The position numbers were made by a program, and so were the translations under genes. Below, piece after piece: positions 1 to 8,651 of a stretch of 64,000 nucleotides of DNA (position 1 is the stretch's first letter; every line of letters starts with the position of its first letter). The notes under the pieces were generated by a model. It did no database searches and was not told the origin of the DNA. It worked only from the letters and a program-made list of their open reading frames with translations. Origin of the DNA: Comamonas serinivorans (GTDB lineage Bacteria; Pseudomonadota; Gammaproteobacteria; Burkholderiales; Burkholderiaceae_C); NCBI RefSeq assembly GCF_002158865.1, contig NZ_CP021455.1, forward strand, positions 3,968,001 to 4,032,000, written 5' to 3'.

Positions 1-578
1 ATGCCGACGCCATGAATTTCCAGCAGTTCAGCTGCAGACTTGGTTTCCTCGCTGGAGCCGGCAATCGAGGATGCAGGCGCGTCCACCGCATAGGCCGGCA
101 GCAGGCCGGGAACTCCGATTTGCTGCTCCAGGCGCTGATAGCCCCCAAGAAGCGCGGAAGGAGCCAGCTTGAAATCCTCAGCAAAGCTGCGCAGGAGCAG
201 CAGACCACCAGTGATCTGTGTGCGGGTCAGAGTCTTCTGCAGGGGCGCCTTGGAAGCGGTGTAACTGCCGGTCTTGCGAATGCTGGGCAGCACGTCTTCG
301 AATACCCAGCGCTCGAAACGCTCGGCAGTAGGAAGGGTGCTGTTGACGATCAGGCGCAGCACGTCCGGCTCGGACAGGACGCGCACCTCTTGACGGCCAC
401 CGGCTGTTTGAAGGGGGTGCAATTTCTGCACCCCCCTGCAATGCGAACGGATGGCAGTTGTGGGGTCGGCATAGCCGAGGGCATCGGCCACATCCCTTCC
501 GACGAACCACGGCTCGCCATCGATTTCGAGCACGCGGATGTTGGTGCCGTCGAAGCTGTAGGGAACGATGTTGCTCAT
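1..578 (-). CDS. BRO-N family antirepressor (partial, runs off the window)
   Basis: Reading the minus strand from ATG at 578 gives an open frame to the window edge (over 190 residues). The N-terminus has the BRO-N pattern: VLEIDGEPWFVGRDVADALGY near residue 17, then a KLHPLQ segment and VLSEPDVLRLIVNS. Such proteins act as phage antirepressors that inactivate a prophage repressor. Its ATG overlaps the stop of the Arc-like gene (ATGA), so the two should be translationally coupled, as arc and ant are in phage P22. The C-terminal part is outside the window. Codons around 413-435 carry a perfect inverted repeat, listed separately. Confidence 0.85.
   Translation of the reverse strand, partial: MSNIVPYSFDGTNIRVLEIDGEPWFVGRDVADALGYADPTTAIRSHCRGVQKLHPLQTAGGRQEVRVLSEPDVLRLIVNSTLPTAERFERWVFEDVLPSIRKTGSYTASKAPLQKTLTRTQITGGLLLLRSFAEDFKLAPSALLGGYQRLEQQIGVPGLLPAYAVDAPASSIAGSSEETKSAAELLEIHGVG
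413..435. repeat. Perfect 9-bp inverted repeat inside the antirepressor gene
   Basis: GGGGGTGCA (413-421) and TGCACCCCC (427-435) flank a 5-nt loop. The first 16 nt (413-428) are identical to 29,102-29,117 in the iteron cluster of the O-like gene. It could be an RNA hairpin in the antirepressor message or a stray initiator-binding site; the role is inferred. Confidence 0.5.
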
Positions 579-742
579 GCTTGTGCTCCCTGTTTTGCGC
601 GCGACATTTCAAGTCGCCGCACAATTTCTGCGGTCAACGTGCGCGATTGCTCCTTTGCGCAGGAGCGCAAAAAGATCTCCAAGTCATCTGGAAGCGCCAG
701 CGCCACTGGCGACTTGCGCCTCTTCGGTTTCGGTTCAGTCAT
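575..742 (-). CDS. Arc-like ribbon-helix-helix repressor
   Basis: A 55-residue basic protein starting MTEPKPKRRKSP. The segment VALALPDDLEIFLRSCAKEQ followed by SRTLTAEIVRRLE matches the Arc family ribbon-helix-helix layout (beta strand contacting DNA, then two helices). The ATG at 742 is chosen because GAGGA lies four bases upstream; an upstream TTG at 760 has no such site. It is followed directly by the BRO-type antirepressor with an ATGA overlap. By analogy to P22 Arc it should repress its own operon; this is inferred from family and context. Confidence 0.8.
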   Translation of the reverse strand: MTEPKPKRRKSPVALALPDDLEIFLRSCAKEQSRTLTAEIVRRLEMSRAKQGAQA

Positions 743-766
743 AGAATCCTCATCAGGCAAAAATCA

Positions 767-817
767 TCATCAATCGTGATGACGGATGAATCATATCCAA
801 CAATTGATTTCAGTCAA
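767..817 (-). promoter_or_regulatory. Promoter and palindromic operator of the arc/antirepressor operon
   Basis: On the minus strand TTGACT (812-817) and TATGAT (790-795) are separated by 16 bp, each one base off the sigma-70 consensus. At the expected start of transcription sits the perfect palindrome TCATCAATCGTGATGA (767-782), a likely operator for Arc or for the divergent HTH regulator. Confidence 0.65.
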
Positions 818-822
818 TACTA

Positions 823-1368
823 ATGATGACGAAAAATGACGAATCCATGCCGATTCGCCTGGTCTGGGCCAGATCAATGCTGGGCTGGTCCCAGAACGAA
901 CTGGCGCGCACATCAAAAGTGGCAGCTGCACAGATCAGTCGCTATGAAAGCGGAGTCAGCAAGCCTCGTCCTCAAGCCATTGCTAAGATTGCTGAGGCCC
1001 TTGGGGTGAGCTTTGAGTGGCTGGCGCATGGAACTGGTGACATGCCCAGCGGGCGCGAGGCTCCAACGCCCCAGGGCTGGACTTCGATGGCTGTTGAACT
1101 TGAGCCAGAGTTACACGAGGCGGTACTTGCCAAGGCACGGGCAAGAGGCATAACGCCTGAAGCGCTCATGATTCAGATCATTCAGCAGGAAGTTCTGAAC
1201 GCCGCGGAAGCTGGCACTTTGGAGATATCGCCCGAGCGAGTTCAGGAGATCGAGGAGCGCCTGAACCGCCTGGAGTCTGCAATACAGTTACATCAAGGTA
1301 GCCAAGGCACTGCAGTGCAAAGGCTGCAACCCACTTCCGAGCTTTCAAAAAAGAGCCCAAAAAAGTAA
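823..1368 (+). CDS. XRE-family regulator with a C-terminal RHH-like segment
   Basis: A 181-residue protein. Residues about 10-70 form a Cro/CI-type helix-turn-helix (SQNELARTSKVAAAQISRYE, then SGVSKPRPQAIAKIAEALGV). Residues about 85-120 (TSMAVELEPELHEAVLAKAR onward) look like a second, Arc-type strand-helix-helix unit, followed by a coiled-coil stretch. It is divergent from the arc/antirepressor pair and probably represses it, playing the role of P22 Mnt. No Shine-Dalgarno precedes the tandem ATG at 823/826 or the ATG at 847, so the start is uncertain and the message may be leaderless. Confidence 0.75.
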   Translation: MMTKNDESMPIRLVWARSMLGWSQNELARTSKVAAAQISRYESGVSKPRPQAIAKIAEALGVSFEWLAHGTGDMPSGREAPTPQGWTSMAVELEPELHEAVLAKARARGITPEALMIQIIQQEVLNAAEAGTLEISPERVQEIEERLNRLESAIQLHQGSQGTAVQRLQPTSELSKKSPKK

Positions 1369-1384
1369 GTCACTCCTGACTTAC
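1365..1384. repeat. Perfect inverted repeat at the end of the regulator gene
   Basis: GTAAGTCA and TGACTTAC are separated by CTCC and overlap the stop codon. No T-tract follows, so it is more likely a protein-binding site or RNA stem than an intrinsic terminator. Confidence 0.4.
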
Positions 1385-1548
1385 AAGGGTTCACTGCCGC
1401 ACAGGCAGCTCAGAAATGGGCCGGCAGATTCATTGGGGGACGTGTAACGATTGCACACCCCCCAGCAAAAAGCCACCGCCTGGTCCGCCGCGCTCACGGC
1501 CTGGGTGGCCCTTGCTACACTTCCTCACATCAACGCATGGAGACGAGG

Positions 1549-1836
1549 ATGAAGAAGCTGGTTGCTTTGGCTGGGGTGGTGGTGTTGGCGGGGTGTGCCA
1601 ATACGACCGGCACTGACGGAATCGTCAAGGTAGACAAAACCACTTACATGCTGGGCGGCCTTGGGGGCATGCTTGACTTTTCAAGCAGCGGCGCAAAGAC
1701 GCGCATGATTCGACAAGCACAGGAATTCTGTGCGGAGCAAGACAAAGAAATGACCCTCGTGAGCAGCACTGGCAAGGACTCTGGACTGGGCACGTACGCA
1801 AGTGCTGAGATCCTTTTCCGCTGCGACGCCAAGTAG
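1549..1836 (+). CDS. Small lipoprotein, probable lysogenic cargo
   Basis: A 95-residue protein with a type II signal peptide: MKKLVALAGVVVLAGC ends in a lipobox with Cys16. GGAGA six bases upstream supports the start at 1549 rather than 1537. The mature part has a Gly-rich stretch and one cysteine pair and resembles no family I can name. It is oriented against the late genes and sits beside the second immunity locus, so it is probably expressed from the prophage. A surface-altering (exclusion) role is possible but not shown. Confidence 0.65.
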   Translation: MKKLVALAGVVVLAGCANTTGTDGIVKVDKTTYMLGGLGGMLDFSSSGAKTRMIRQAQEFCAEQDKEMTLVSSTGKDSGLGTYASAEILFRCDAK

Positions 1837-2619
1837 TCAAATCACAAGGGCTATAGCACCAATGCCCGCACCAATGCCCGCTGTCTCGCTGGCATTTGCT
1901 GCATTCTGCTGCTGCGCGATGTTCCCGTAGATCGAGCCCGCGCTCGACCAGCCCTGGCGGGCGCCGCCGTACGCCGCATTCATCTCGCCCTGACCGTTGT
2001 TTGCAGCTCCCAGGGCGGCACTGCTCGCGTTCAAGGCGTTCCCGCCTGCGCTTGAGGCCATGTTGGCCATCGTCGCCTGGTTGCTCACCACACCTTTGCC
2101 CAGGGCGGCCACGTCCATCTTGCGCGCCCAGGCCTGGGTCGTCACGTTCTGGCGCGCCTGGTTGGCGGCCGTGGCCTCGGCCAGCGCCTGGCTCGTGGTC
2201 ATCTGCTGGGCCATGTTGGCGTAGCGCCCGTCGCTGGGGTTCACCCCCATGCTCTTCAGGTTGGCGTCCTGCTGGTTCTGCGCTGCGTTGAACTGCGTGC
2301 GCACGTCGGTGATGGCCTTGCCGGCCTCTTGCTCGCGCCGGCCTTCGGTGTCCCAGGCCTTGGCGTCCGCGACCAGCGAGTCCTCCACCGGCGCATACAG
2401 CCGGTTGTACCGGTCAATGCCCTCCTGCGCCTGGCCCATGCTCTGGCGCATGTAGTCCATCTGCAGGTCGCTCAGCTCGTTGGCCCGCGCCGCGGCGGCC
2501 TCGCGTGCCGGCGCGTTCTCGGCATAGATCTGCTTCGCCCATTCCAGCTGTTCCTTCGACAGCTGGGCCTGCATCAACGCGGCCTCGTTCTGGCCGCTGG
2601 TGTCCGGTGTGCTGCCCAT
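1837..2619 (-). CDS. Putative virion protein (Ala/Gln-rich, helical)
   Basis: A 260-residue protein, rich in Ala, Gln and Asn, predicted largely helical up to about residue 200 (repeated AQ, NQ and AAA runs), with a small hydrophobic GIGAGIGAIALVI tail at the C-terminus. It is the last gene of the leftward late operon, just after the GNAT gene. The composition and position suit an internal or ejection protein of a podovirus, but no family is recognised. Confidence 0.6.
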   Translation of the reverse strand: MGSTPDTSGQNEAALMQAQLSKEQLEWAKQIYAENAPAREAAAARANELSDLQMDYMRQSMGQAQEGIDRYNRLYAPVEDSLVADAKAWDTEGRREQEAGKAITDVRTQFNAAQNQQDANLKSMGVNPSDGRYANMAQQMTTSQALAEATAANQARQNVTTQAWARKMDVAALGKGVVSNQATMANMASSAGGNALNASSAALGAANNGQGEMNAAYGGARQGWSSAGSIYGNIAQQQNAANASETAGIGAGIGAIALVI

Positions 2620-2622
2620 GCT

Positions 2623-3246
2623 CTACCCCTTTGCGTGCCGCGTGGGCACATCCGCGTATTCATCCCCACCCCAGTGGGTCTTGGTGTATACCTCGGCCGT
2701 GTGGCGATACCCCAGGAAGGCCGCCAGCCGACCAGCACGGTTGCCCGTGGCCGACTGCAGCGCACAGGCGCGCGCGCCGGCAGCAAACAGCTGCTTCTCG
2801 GCATGGCGACACAGCGCTGAAGCCAGCAATGTGCGCCGCAGCGCAGGCACCACATACAGCAGGTCGTCGCTGACGGTCAGCTGGCCATGGTTCAGGCTGG
2901 GCGTCACATGCAGCCACAGGCTGCCCGTCACCTCGCCGTCCAACTCCGCCACAAAGATCACGTAGCGCCCTTGGCGCTCCAGCTCGCGGATGCGATGCCA
3001 CTGCACCGCCACCGGGTCACCGGCGTGGCGCTCGGCCAGGTAGGCCATGCGGTGCGCATGCAGCTCGGCCATCCGGTCATCCAGCCGCGTGGCGCGGATC
3101 TCCGTGCCATCGGTCATTTCGTGCGAGGGCCAGTCCTCCAGGGCCAGCGGCGCGCGCACCTGCGCATCGGCGTGAATCTGCCGCGCCAGCTCCACCGTCA
3201 GGGGCTGGCCCACCTGCTTGGCCAAGGCCATCGAAAGCGCATCCAT
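2623..3246 (-). CDS. GNAT-fold acetyltransferase in the virion cluster
   Basis: A 207-residue protein. The central part (YVIFVAELDGEVTGSLWLHV, then a strand ending LLYVVPALRRTLLASALCRH) and the later QSATGNRAGRLAAFLGYRH segment match the GNAT acyl-CoA-binding fold, with late-motif FLGYRH typical of N-acetyltransferases. It lies between the tail-assembly gene and a putative internal virion protein. Start ATG at 3246 lies 8 nt from the -10 box of a conserved late promoter, so its transcript would be nearly leaderless. The substrate is unknown. Confidence 0.7.
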   Translation of the reverse strand: MDALSMALAKQVGQPLTVELARQIHADAQVRAPLALEDWPSHEMTDGTEIRATRLDDRMAELHAHRMAYLAERHAGDPVAVQWHRIRELERQGRYVIFVAELDGEVTGSLWLHVTPSLNHGQLTVSDDLLYVVPALRRTLLASALCRHAEKQLFAAGARACALQSATGNRAGRLAAFLGYRHTAEVYTKTHWGGDEYADVPTRHAKG

Positions 3247-3253
3247 GCGGCGC

Positions 3254-3281
3254 AACTTAATCAGACATCGGGGGGCGTCAA
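3254..3281 (-). promoter_or_regulatory. Late promoter copy 1
   Basis: On the minus strand TTGACG, a 16-nt spacer ending in GATGTCTGAT, then TAAGTT. It is one of five copies of the same element, all facing left; this one fires into the GNAT gene. Confidence 0.65.
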
Positions 3282-3694
3282 GCCTCGGGCGCCTCGGGCC
3301 ACGCAATCGCACACGGGTCTGCCTGCTCGGTGATGTCGCGCAGCGCTTGCCGGTAGGCGCGCCAGGCCTCGGGCACCGGCTCGCCGGCCTCCTGGGCCCG
3401 GGTCACCACCCAGTCGCAGGCGGTCAGGCGGGCATCGCGCTGGCGGCGCACCGCGCGCCATGCAGCAGCCACGTTCAACACCCAGGCCTTGCTGGCGTAA
3501 TCGAACTCATGGTGCCGGCTGGGCTGGGTTGGCTTGGGCTGCACGGCGCCGTGCTGCACGTAGTGGGCGGTGATGTCGTCCACTGCAGGGGCCTGAGTGC
3601 GCGTCAGCGTCGGGTCATCGTCGCGGGGTGACGCCACATCATCCGCAGCGGCTGCCGCCACGATGTGGCCATCCTCGGTGTGCCAGTAGATCAC
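3278..3694 (-). CDS. Tail assembly chaperone-like protein
   Basis: A 138-residue protein. The C-terminal segment (RRQRDARLTACDWVVTRAQE, then VPEAWRAYRQALRDI) has the RD-LL-xSDW ... W-xYRQALRDI signature of phage tail assembly chaperone/fibre-assembly proteins. It follows the large tail protein with a 4-nt overlap and probably assists folding or assembly of that protein. Confidence 0.75.
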   Translation of the reverse strand: MIYWHTEDGHIVAAAAADDVASPRDDDPTLTRTQAPAVDDITAHYVQHGAVQPKPTQPSRHHEFDYASKAWVLNVAAAWRAVRRQRDARLTACDWVVTRAQEAGEPVPEAWRAYRQALRDITEQADPCAIAWPEAPEA

Positions 3695-5661
3695 CGCTTA
3701 CCTCCCAGCAAGATCAGACGCGGCATGCGGCAGGTGAACGGGTGGTAGTCCCCTGCCCCGTTCTGGATGCAGGTCACGCGCACCGACACGCGCACATTGC
3801 CGCTCAGGCTGCTGGGCACGATGAATGGGTACGTCACCGGCATGCTCATGTCGGTGTCGCCGCCGTTGTAAATGCGCAGACCGAACTGCAGAACGCTCTG
3901 GGGGCTGCCGCCGTTGATGTAGTAGGCGATCTGCCCCATGGCGTCATCGAGTGAGCGCATGAAAAACGAGCAAATCCCGATCAGCATGCCCTGCCCGGCA
4001 TTCACCCCGGTGCCAAAGTCGATGTACTCGTCAAACAGCAGCGCCGTGGCCGATGGATTGATCGTCCAGTCCGCGCCTGCAATGGACACATCGCCGCCAC
4101 TGCGACCGACCGGCACCGTCACCGCGTTGCCCGCAATCTGGAGCGTGTTCACCGCTGCGTTGCCGATGTAGGCTGTGCCAATTGCCGCGGTCGCCATGAA
4201 CGTGCCGATGTTCCCCGAGTCGATCTTGCTCAGGCGGTTGATGAAGTCCTGCGTGTTCAGCGTGGTGCCATCCGGGAACTTCACCGTGCTGCCGATGCGC
4301 GCATCGCTCTGCGTGGCCAGGGCACCCAGGCCGTCGATGTAGTTCACATTCAGCTGGTTGCCAGCGCCCAAGATCGGGTTGCCCGCGTTGTCGCGGATGA
4401 TGAGCCCGTTCGTGTTGATGGCCCCTGCCGACACCGACCCGCTCACCAGCAGGTTGCCGTTGATGATGACCCCGGGGTTGACCCAGGCCGTGCCGTTCCA
4501 TGTGCGCGTCACGGCGCTGCTGCCCGTGCCCATGGTCACCGTGTCGCCGATCACCAGGTGGTTGTTGTTCGGCGCCGTGCTGCCCTTTCCCAGCCAGCTG
4601 TAGATCAGGTTGCTGGCCGTTGTCGCGCTCCAGGCGCTGGACGAGGCCAGTTGCGCCGAGCCGCGCAGGCCATCCACCAGCGTCTTGCCGCCCGTGTCCA
4701 CCCGCATGTTGCCGCGGATGTAGACGTTGGTGTTCATGTAGATGCCGTAGCTATCCACCCCGAACGGGATGTGCGCGTTGTCCGGCGTGTTCGTCAGCCC
4801 CGTCGTGTAGGTATTGGGGTCCACGATGGCGAACTTGTTCGCCGCGATGATGAACGCAGACACGGCGTTGCCCGCGCCATCCTCGGTCGCTGCCAGGCCA
4901 ACGCCGGCAAATGCCTTGCCCGCCTGCACCTTCAGCGTCCACTGCGACGACAGCCCCGCAACGCGGTCGGCCGTCGCCGTCATCTGCTCCTCAAGAATCG
5001 CGCGCCCCGGCGTGCCGTCTTGGTAGTAGTTGCCCAGACTGGCCTCCAGCTGGGTAATCTTGCCGGCCTGCGCGAAGTTCGCCTTGGCCACCACGAAGTC
5101 CACCTCACGGATGCCGGCCTGCGCCCCCTGCACCGAGGCCGTCAGCGTGTCCACCTGGTAGGCCAGCGCGCGGTACTTCGACTCACTGATCTTTTCCACG
5201 CGCCCGATCTGCGTGCCCAGCTTGGCCGCCTCATCCGCGATGGACTTGCTCACGATGTCCCGAATCTCGCCCGGCAGGTTGTCAAAGCGCGAGGGGTCAT
5301 CCAGGCGCTTCATCAGGTCCTTGTACACCTGCAGGTTCTTGATCGAGTCGATGAACTTGTCGATGGCCCACGAGGCCGTGCCACCTCCGGGCATCTCGAA
5401 CACGATGTCCGTGCCGTTCGTGGACACCTGCCCCTGGCCGTTCATCTTCGAGAACGCATCCTCAACGGCCTTCAGGTCGCGCCGCGTGACGGCCGCCTCC
5501 CACGGGTTGCCACGCTCCCCTTCGCGCACCTCGACGCGCTCCTTCAGCTGCCCCAGCCAGGTGTCCAGCTTCGCATTGCCGGTCTGGATGCTGGGCAGCG
5601 CCGGCAGCTTGGCCACCCCTGTGTCCACCTTCGCCGGCTTGGTCCTGTTGGGTTCAGACAC
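3691..5661 (-). CDS. Tail tip / host-specificity protein (J C-terminal-like)
   Basis: A 656-residue protein. Residues about 40-130 contain a helical region; the centre (FAQAGKITQLEASLGNYYQD, IIAANKFAIVDP, GIYMNTNVYIRGNMRVD) resembles the DUF1983 C-terminal domain of lambda J-type tail tip proteins. The distal part is beta-rich with Gly/Ser/Asn repeats. GTG at 5661 is preferred because AAGGAG lies seven bases upstream; the longer frame to 5739 starts with Trp/Arg-rich shadow sequence. It overlaps the upstream structural gene by 8 nt. Probable receptor-contact or central-fibre protein. Confidence 0.75.
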   Translation of the reverse strand: MSEPNRTKPAKVDTGVAKLPALPSIQTGNAKLDTWLGQLKERVEVREGERGNPWEAAVTRRDLKAVEDAFSKMNGQGQVSTNGTDIVFEMPGGGTASWAIDKFIDSIKNLQVYKDLMKRLDDPSRFDNLPGEIRDIVSKSIADEAAKLGTQIGRVEKISESKYRALAYQVDTLTASVQGAQAGIREVDFVVAKANFAQAGKITQLEASLGNYYQDGTPGRAILEEQMTATADRVAGLSSQWTLKVQAGKAFAGVGLAATEDGAGNAVSAFIIAANKFAIVDPNTYTTGLTNTPDNAHIPFGVDSYGIYMNTNVYIRGNMRVDTGGKTLVDGLRGSAQLASSSAWSATTASNLIYSWLGKGSTAPNNNHLVIGDTVTMGTGSSAVTRTWNGTAWVNPGVIINGNLLVSGSVSAGAINTNGLIIRDNAGNPILGAGNQLNVNYIDGLGALATQSDARIGSTVKFPDGTTLNTQDFINRLSKIDSGNIGTFMATAAIGTAYIGNAAVNTLQIAGNAVTVPVGRSGGDVSIAGADWTINPSATALLFDEYIDFGTGVNAGQGMLIGICSFFMRSLDDAMGQIAYYINGGSPQSVLQFGLRIYNGGDTDMSMPVTYPFIVPSSLSGNVRVSVRVTCIQNGAGDYHPFTCRMPRLILLGGKR

Positions 5662-8137
5662 GCTGCAACTCCTTCGCCGACCCCACCAGCACCACCCGCG
5701 TGACGCGCGCCGCGCTCTCCACCTCCACCTCGTGCTCACGCCAGCGGCCAGGCGGCAGGCGCACCGGCTCCACGCCGGTCACCACGGCCTCGTGGCGCTG
5801 CGCCCCATCGGCAAACCAGCGCACCACCACCGGCAGGCCCGGTGCCTGGTCGCCATCCACCTGCAGCCACGCCAGCGGCGCCTGAGCCGGCATCTGGATC
5901 ACGCCCGAGCGGTACACCCCGGTTGCCGCCACGCCCGAGAACAGGCGCCGGATGTTGCCCTCGGCATCGGCCACGTACAGGCGGTCGGTGATGTAGTCCT
6001 TGTGCAGCGCACCGGCAGGCAGGTCAACCTGCCCCAGCTTCGCCGTCTCGAAATCCAGCGCAAACACCCCCATGGCCGGTGTCCAGAAGTAATACACCCC
6101 GTCGTGCGTCGCGCCCACCATCTCGCGCGGGTTCAGGGCCTGCCAATCCTCGCGCGCAAACACCGCCTTGGTCACCACCTGCACACCGCCCAGCGACGCG
6201 TGGCAGATGCCGTCCGGCGATGCGTACAAGATGCCATTGGCGTGCTGTGCAATCGACCTGGCGCTCACGCAGGCCTGGTCCTCGTCCAGCTTCACCGCCG
6301 ACATGCTGGCCGAGTGCGAGCCGCTGATGATGTATGGGTGCGCGCGCGTGCCCACGAACAGCGACTGCCCGAACGCCCCCAGGCCCACGATGGGGGTGTC
6401 CGTGGTGATCTGGTACTGCACCGGCCAGGCAAATGGCCGGTACGGCTCGCAAAAGGCCACGAAGTTGTCCAGAAACGCCGCCGTGATGCCGTTCGCCATG
6501 CCCACCGCGCCACGCATGTACGGGTCCTCGCCCTTTGGCGGCTTGATGGTCGCGGGGCTGCTGCTGTCCAGGCGCACAGGCGGCTCCAGCCAGGTCAACG
6601 ACTGGCAAAGGTAGCCCAGCTGGCTTTGCTTGAGCGCATCGTCATAGGTCGGCGTCGAAATCAGCATCTCGTCGCACAGCATCCAGCCCGCTGAGCCGTT
6701 GCCCGTGCTCGACCGGTACAGCCGCCAATGGGTGATGTGGCGCCCCGCTGGCGGCGCCGGAATGGTCACCGTCACGCTGTCGTTCTGGTCCACCTCCACC
6801 AGCTCGGACGGCGGGCATGGGGCCGACTCCTCACCTCGGTCGGTCACGTACGTCGCGATGTAGTAGCGCGAATCGATGAGCCGGTCATCGTCCACGTCCA
6901 TCTCGTTGGCGTAGCCCGCATCCACCCATTCCGACATCGTGGCTCGGATGTCCCCCTTCAGCTTGAAGTAGTAGTCCTCGATGGCATTGCTCAAACGCAC
7001 CGCATCCCGCTGCGCGGTGCTGATGATGGTCACGAAGTCCGTCGTCGTGAACGACACCGAACCCTGGCGCGCCTCCCACTCGCGCAGCGCCGCCTGCCAG
7101 GCCACCATGTCTTCGTCGTACTGGATCCACTGCGGGTGCCGGGCACGCTCACCCTCGTCGCCACCACTCACGAGCACCCACTCGCGCACCGTGGGCTTGG
7201 TGGGTTCGACCGGCCGCGGGTCCGGCGTGGCCTGCGCCGTGCCAGCGTTGTCCACCGCCGCGCTCAGCTTCTCCACCGCGGCGTCCAGCTCGTCGCGCCA
7301 CTGTTTGATCGTCGTGCCCTCGGCATCGAACTTGCCCGCCAGGCCATAGACCAACGCGTCCAGCTTCTCGGTCGAGAAGGCCGGCTCGCCCTCCTTGGGG
7401 CTGGCGATGGCGGACAGCTTCGCGCGCAACGCGGTGGCATCCAGCGCACCCCACACTGGCGCCACCTCCACCGGAATGCCGCCATCCACCACATAGGCGT
7501 TCAGGTTGGCAAACGTCGCCACCGCCGCGGCAATGGCCTTCTTGGCCATCCAGGGCTCGCTCGCGTACGTGCCCATGCCGCGCATGCTGTAGGCCCCCGC
7601 CACCGGCACGCCACCCGCGTAACGCCGCGCGCCGTTCTGGTCATCCAGGCATTCGAGCACGGCCGCCTGCACCGCCGGCAGCAGCTCGTCGCTCACCCAC
7701 GCCGTGGCGTCCTCGCGCGTGAACTGAGACACCTCGTTGATGGACGTGGCCACCGACAGCGGCGCCGGCACACCCAGCGGGCGCTCCTGGCCATCAGCCG
7801 TCAGCATCAGCGGCACCGCCTTGCCATCCGCCCGCGTGACCACGGTGCGCTCGGTCGCGTCGTCGTTCACCTGGCCGCGCACATACTGCCGCTCCTCAGG
7901 CGAGGCAATCCAGCCATCCGTCTCGCCGCTGCGAATCACGCCCTGGGCGTCACGCAGCATGCGGTACAAGCTCAGCGTGCCCGGCGGGCAGGTGCCGATC
8001 ACCTCATCCCCGGACATCGGCCGAAACTCGGCCGCGTTGGGCAGCAGGTTCCGGCACACCTGGGCACCCGAGGCGCCGAAGCTGCGCGGCTTCAGGCGGG
8101 GCTGCAATCCGGCGAAGTTGGTGATCGCAATGGGCAT
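5654..8137 (-). CDS. Large tail structural protein (nozzle-like)
   Basis: An 827-residue protein. The N-terminus (MPITNFAGLxPRLxPRxF pattern, then an AQVCRNLLPNAAEF stretch) is typical of large podovirus tail structural proteins. The C-terminal half is beta-rich with propeller-like strands and segments on fixed values such as VGTRAHPYIISG and YRSGVIQMPAQAPLAW. It lies between the lysis genes and the tail-tip gene. A tail nozzle or knob role is inferred from family resemblance, not demonstrated. Confidence 0.65.
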   Translation of the reverse strand: MPIAITNFAGLQPRLKPRSFGASGAQVCRNLLPNAAEFRPMSGDEVIGTCPPGTLSLYRMLRDAQGVIRSGETDGWIASPEERQYVRGQVNDDATERTVVTRADGKAVPLMLTADGQERPLGVPAPLSVATSINEVSQFTREDATAWVSDELLPAVQAAVLECLDDQNGARRYAGGVPVAGAYSMRGMGTYASEPWMAKKAIAAAVATFANLNAYVVDGGIPVEVAPVWGALDATALRAKLSAIASPKEGEPAFSTEKLDALVYGLAGKFDAEGTTIKQWRDELDAAVEKLSAAVDNAGTAQATPDPRPVEPTKPTVREWVLVSGGDEGERARHPQWIQYDEDMVAWQAALREWEARQGSVSFTTTDFVTIISTAQRDAVRLSNAIEDYYFKLKGDIRATMSEWVDAGYANEMDVDDDRLIDSRYYIATYVTDRGEESAPCPPSELVEVDQNDSVTVTIPAPPAGRHITHWRLYRSSTGNGSAGWMLCDEMLISTPTYDDALKQSQLGYLCQSLTWLEPPVRLDSSSPATIKPPKGEDPYMRGAVGMANGITAAFLDNFVAFCEPYRPFAWPVQYQITTDTPIVGLGAFGQSLFVGTRAHPYIISGSHSASMSAVKLDEDQACVSARSIAQHANGILYASPDGICHASLGGVQVVTKAVFAREDWQALNPREMVGATHDGVYYFWTPAMGVFALDFETAKLGQVDLPAGALHKDYITDRLYVADAEGNIRRLFSGVAATGVYRSGVIQMPAQAPLAWLQVDGDQAPGLPVVVRWFADGAQRHEAVVTGVEPVRLPPGRWREHEVEVESAARVTRVVLVGSAKELQRV

Positions 8138-8141
8138 CGGG

Positions 8142-8651
8142 TCAAAGCTGGTTCGTCAAGGCGTCGTAGGCGCGTTCACAGGTGAAGCCGGCTGCGTGGG
8201 CCAGGTCAGCCGCTGCCGCCAGCTCTCCCGCAGCTTCGTCAGCCCCTGTGAGCAGGTCGGCGAGCAGATCGAGGGCATCGCTGGCTGGCGGGCCTGCTGC
8301 GGCAGCGCAGGGATCCTGGGTGGCTCGGGCGGCGGCGCGATAACGGGCGAGGTCTGCGCGCAGGCCGTCAGCAGCAGCGCGAGCGCCGATAGCATCCCGG
8401 CGCGCAGCGTCGATGCGGTCCTGTCCATCTTGGGTTTCCTTCTCGATGTGGGTTTGCCATTGGGTTTCGCGTGCGCGAAACGCGGTGGCTGCCGTGGCGG
8501 TCTTGTCGCGGATGTCGGCCAGAACCGCGGCGTAGTGGGCGTGGACTGCCTGCTCGGCCTTCTTGACCTGGCCGGTGTGCCACCACGCGGCCAAGCCCAG
8601 GATGGCTGCGGCCACGATGGCAGCGAGGACGGACTCAATGCGGGAGGTCAT
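8142..8651 (-). CDS. Rz-like inner-membrane spanin
   Basis: A 169-residue protein with an N-terminal membrane anchor (VLAAIVAAAILGLAAWW) followed by a long periplasmic coiled coil, the layout of lambda Rz. ATG at 8651 overlaps the endolysin stop (ATGA) and has AGGGGG upstream. A lipoprotein frame is embedded in it, as expected of an Rz/Rz1 pair. Acts at the last lysis step by bridging the inner and outer membranes. Confidence 0.85.
   Translation of the reverse strand: MTSRIESVLAAIVAAAILGLAAWWHTGQVKKAEQAVHAHYAAVLADIRDKTATAATAFRARETQWQTHIEKETQDGQDRIDAARRDAIGARAAADGLRADLARYRAAARATQDPCAAAAGPPASDALDLLADLLTGADEAAGELAAAADLAHAAGFTCERAYDALTNQL
8156..8428 (-). CDS. Rz1-like outer-membrane spanin nested inside Rz
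   Basis: A 90-residue frame lying wholly inside the Rz-like gene in another reading frame. The signal sequence ends in the lipobox LLLTAC, followed by a Pro-rich stretch (PVIAPPPEPPRIPALP) as in Rz1. AAGGAA eight bases upstream supports the ATG at 8428. The lipoprotein pairs with the inner-membrane spanin to fuse membranes. Confidence 0.85.
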   Translation of the reverse strand: MDRTASTLRAGMLSALALLLTACAQTSPVIAPPPEPPRIPALPQQARQPAMPSICSPTCSQGLTKLRESWRQRLTWPTQPASPVNAPTTP

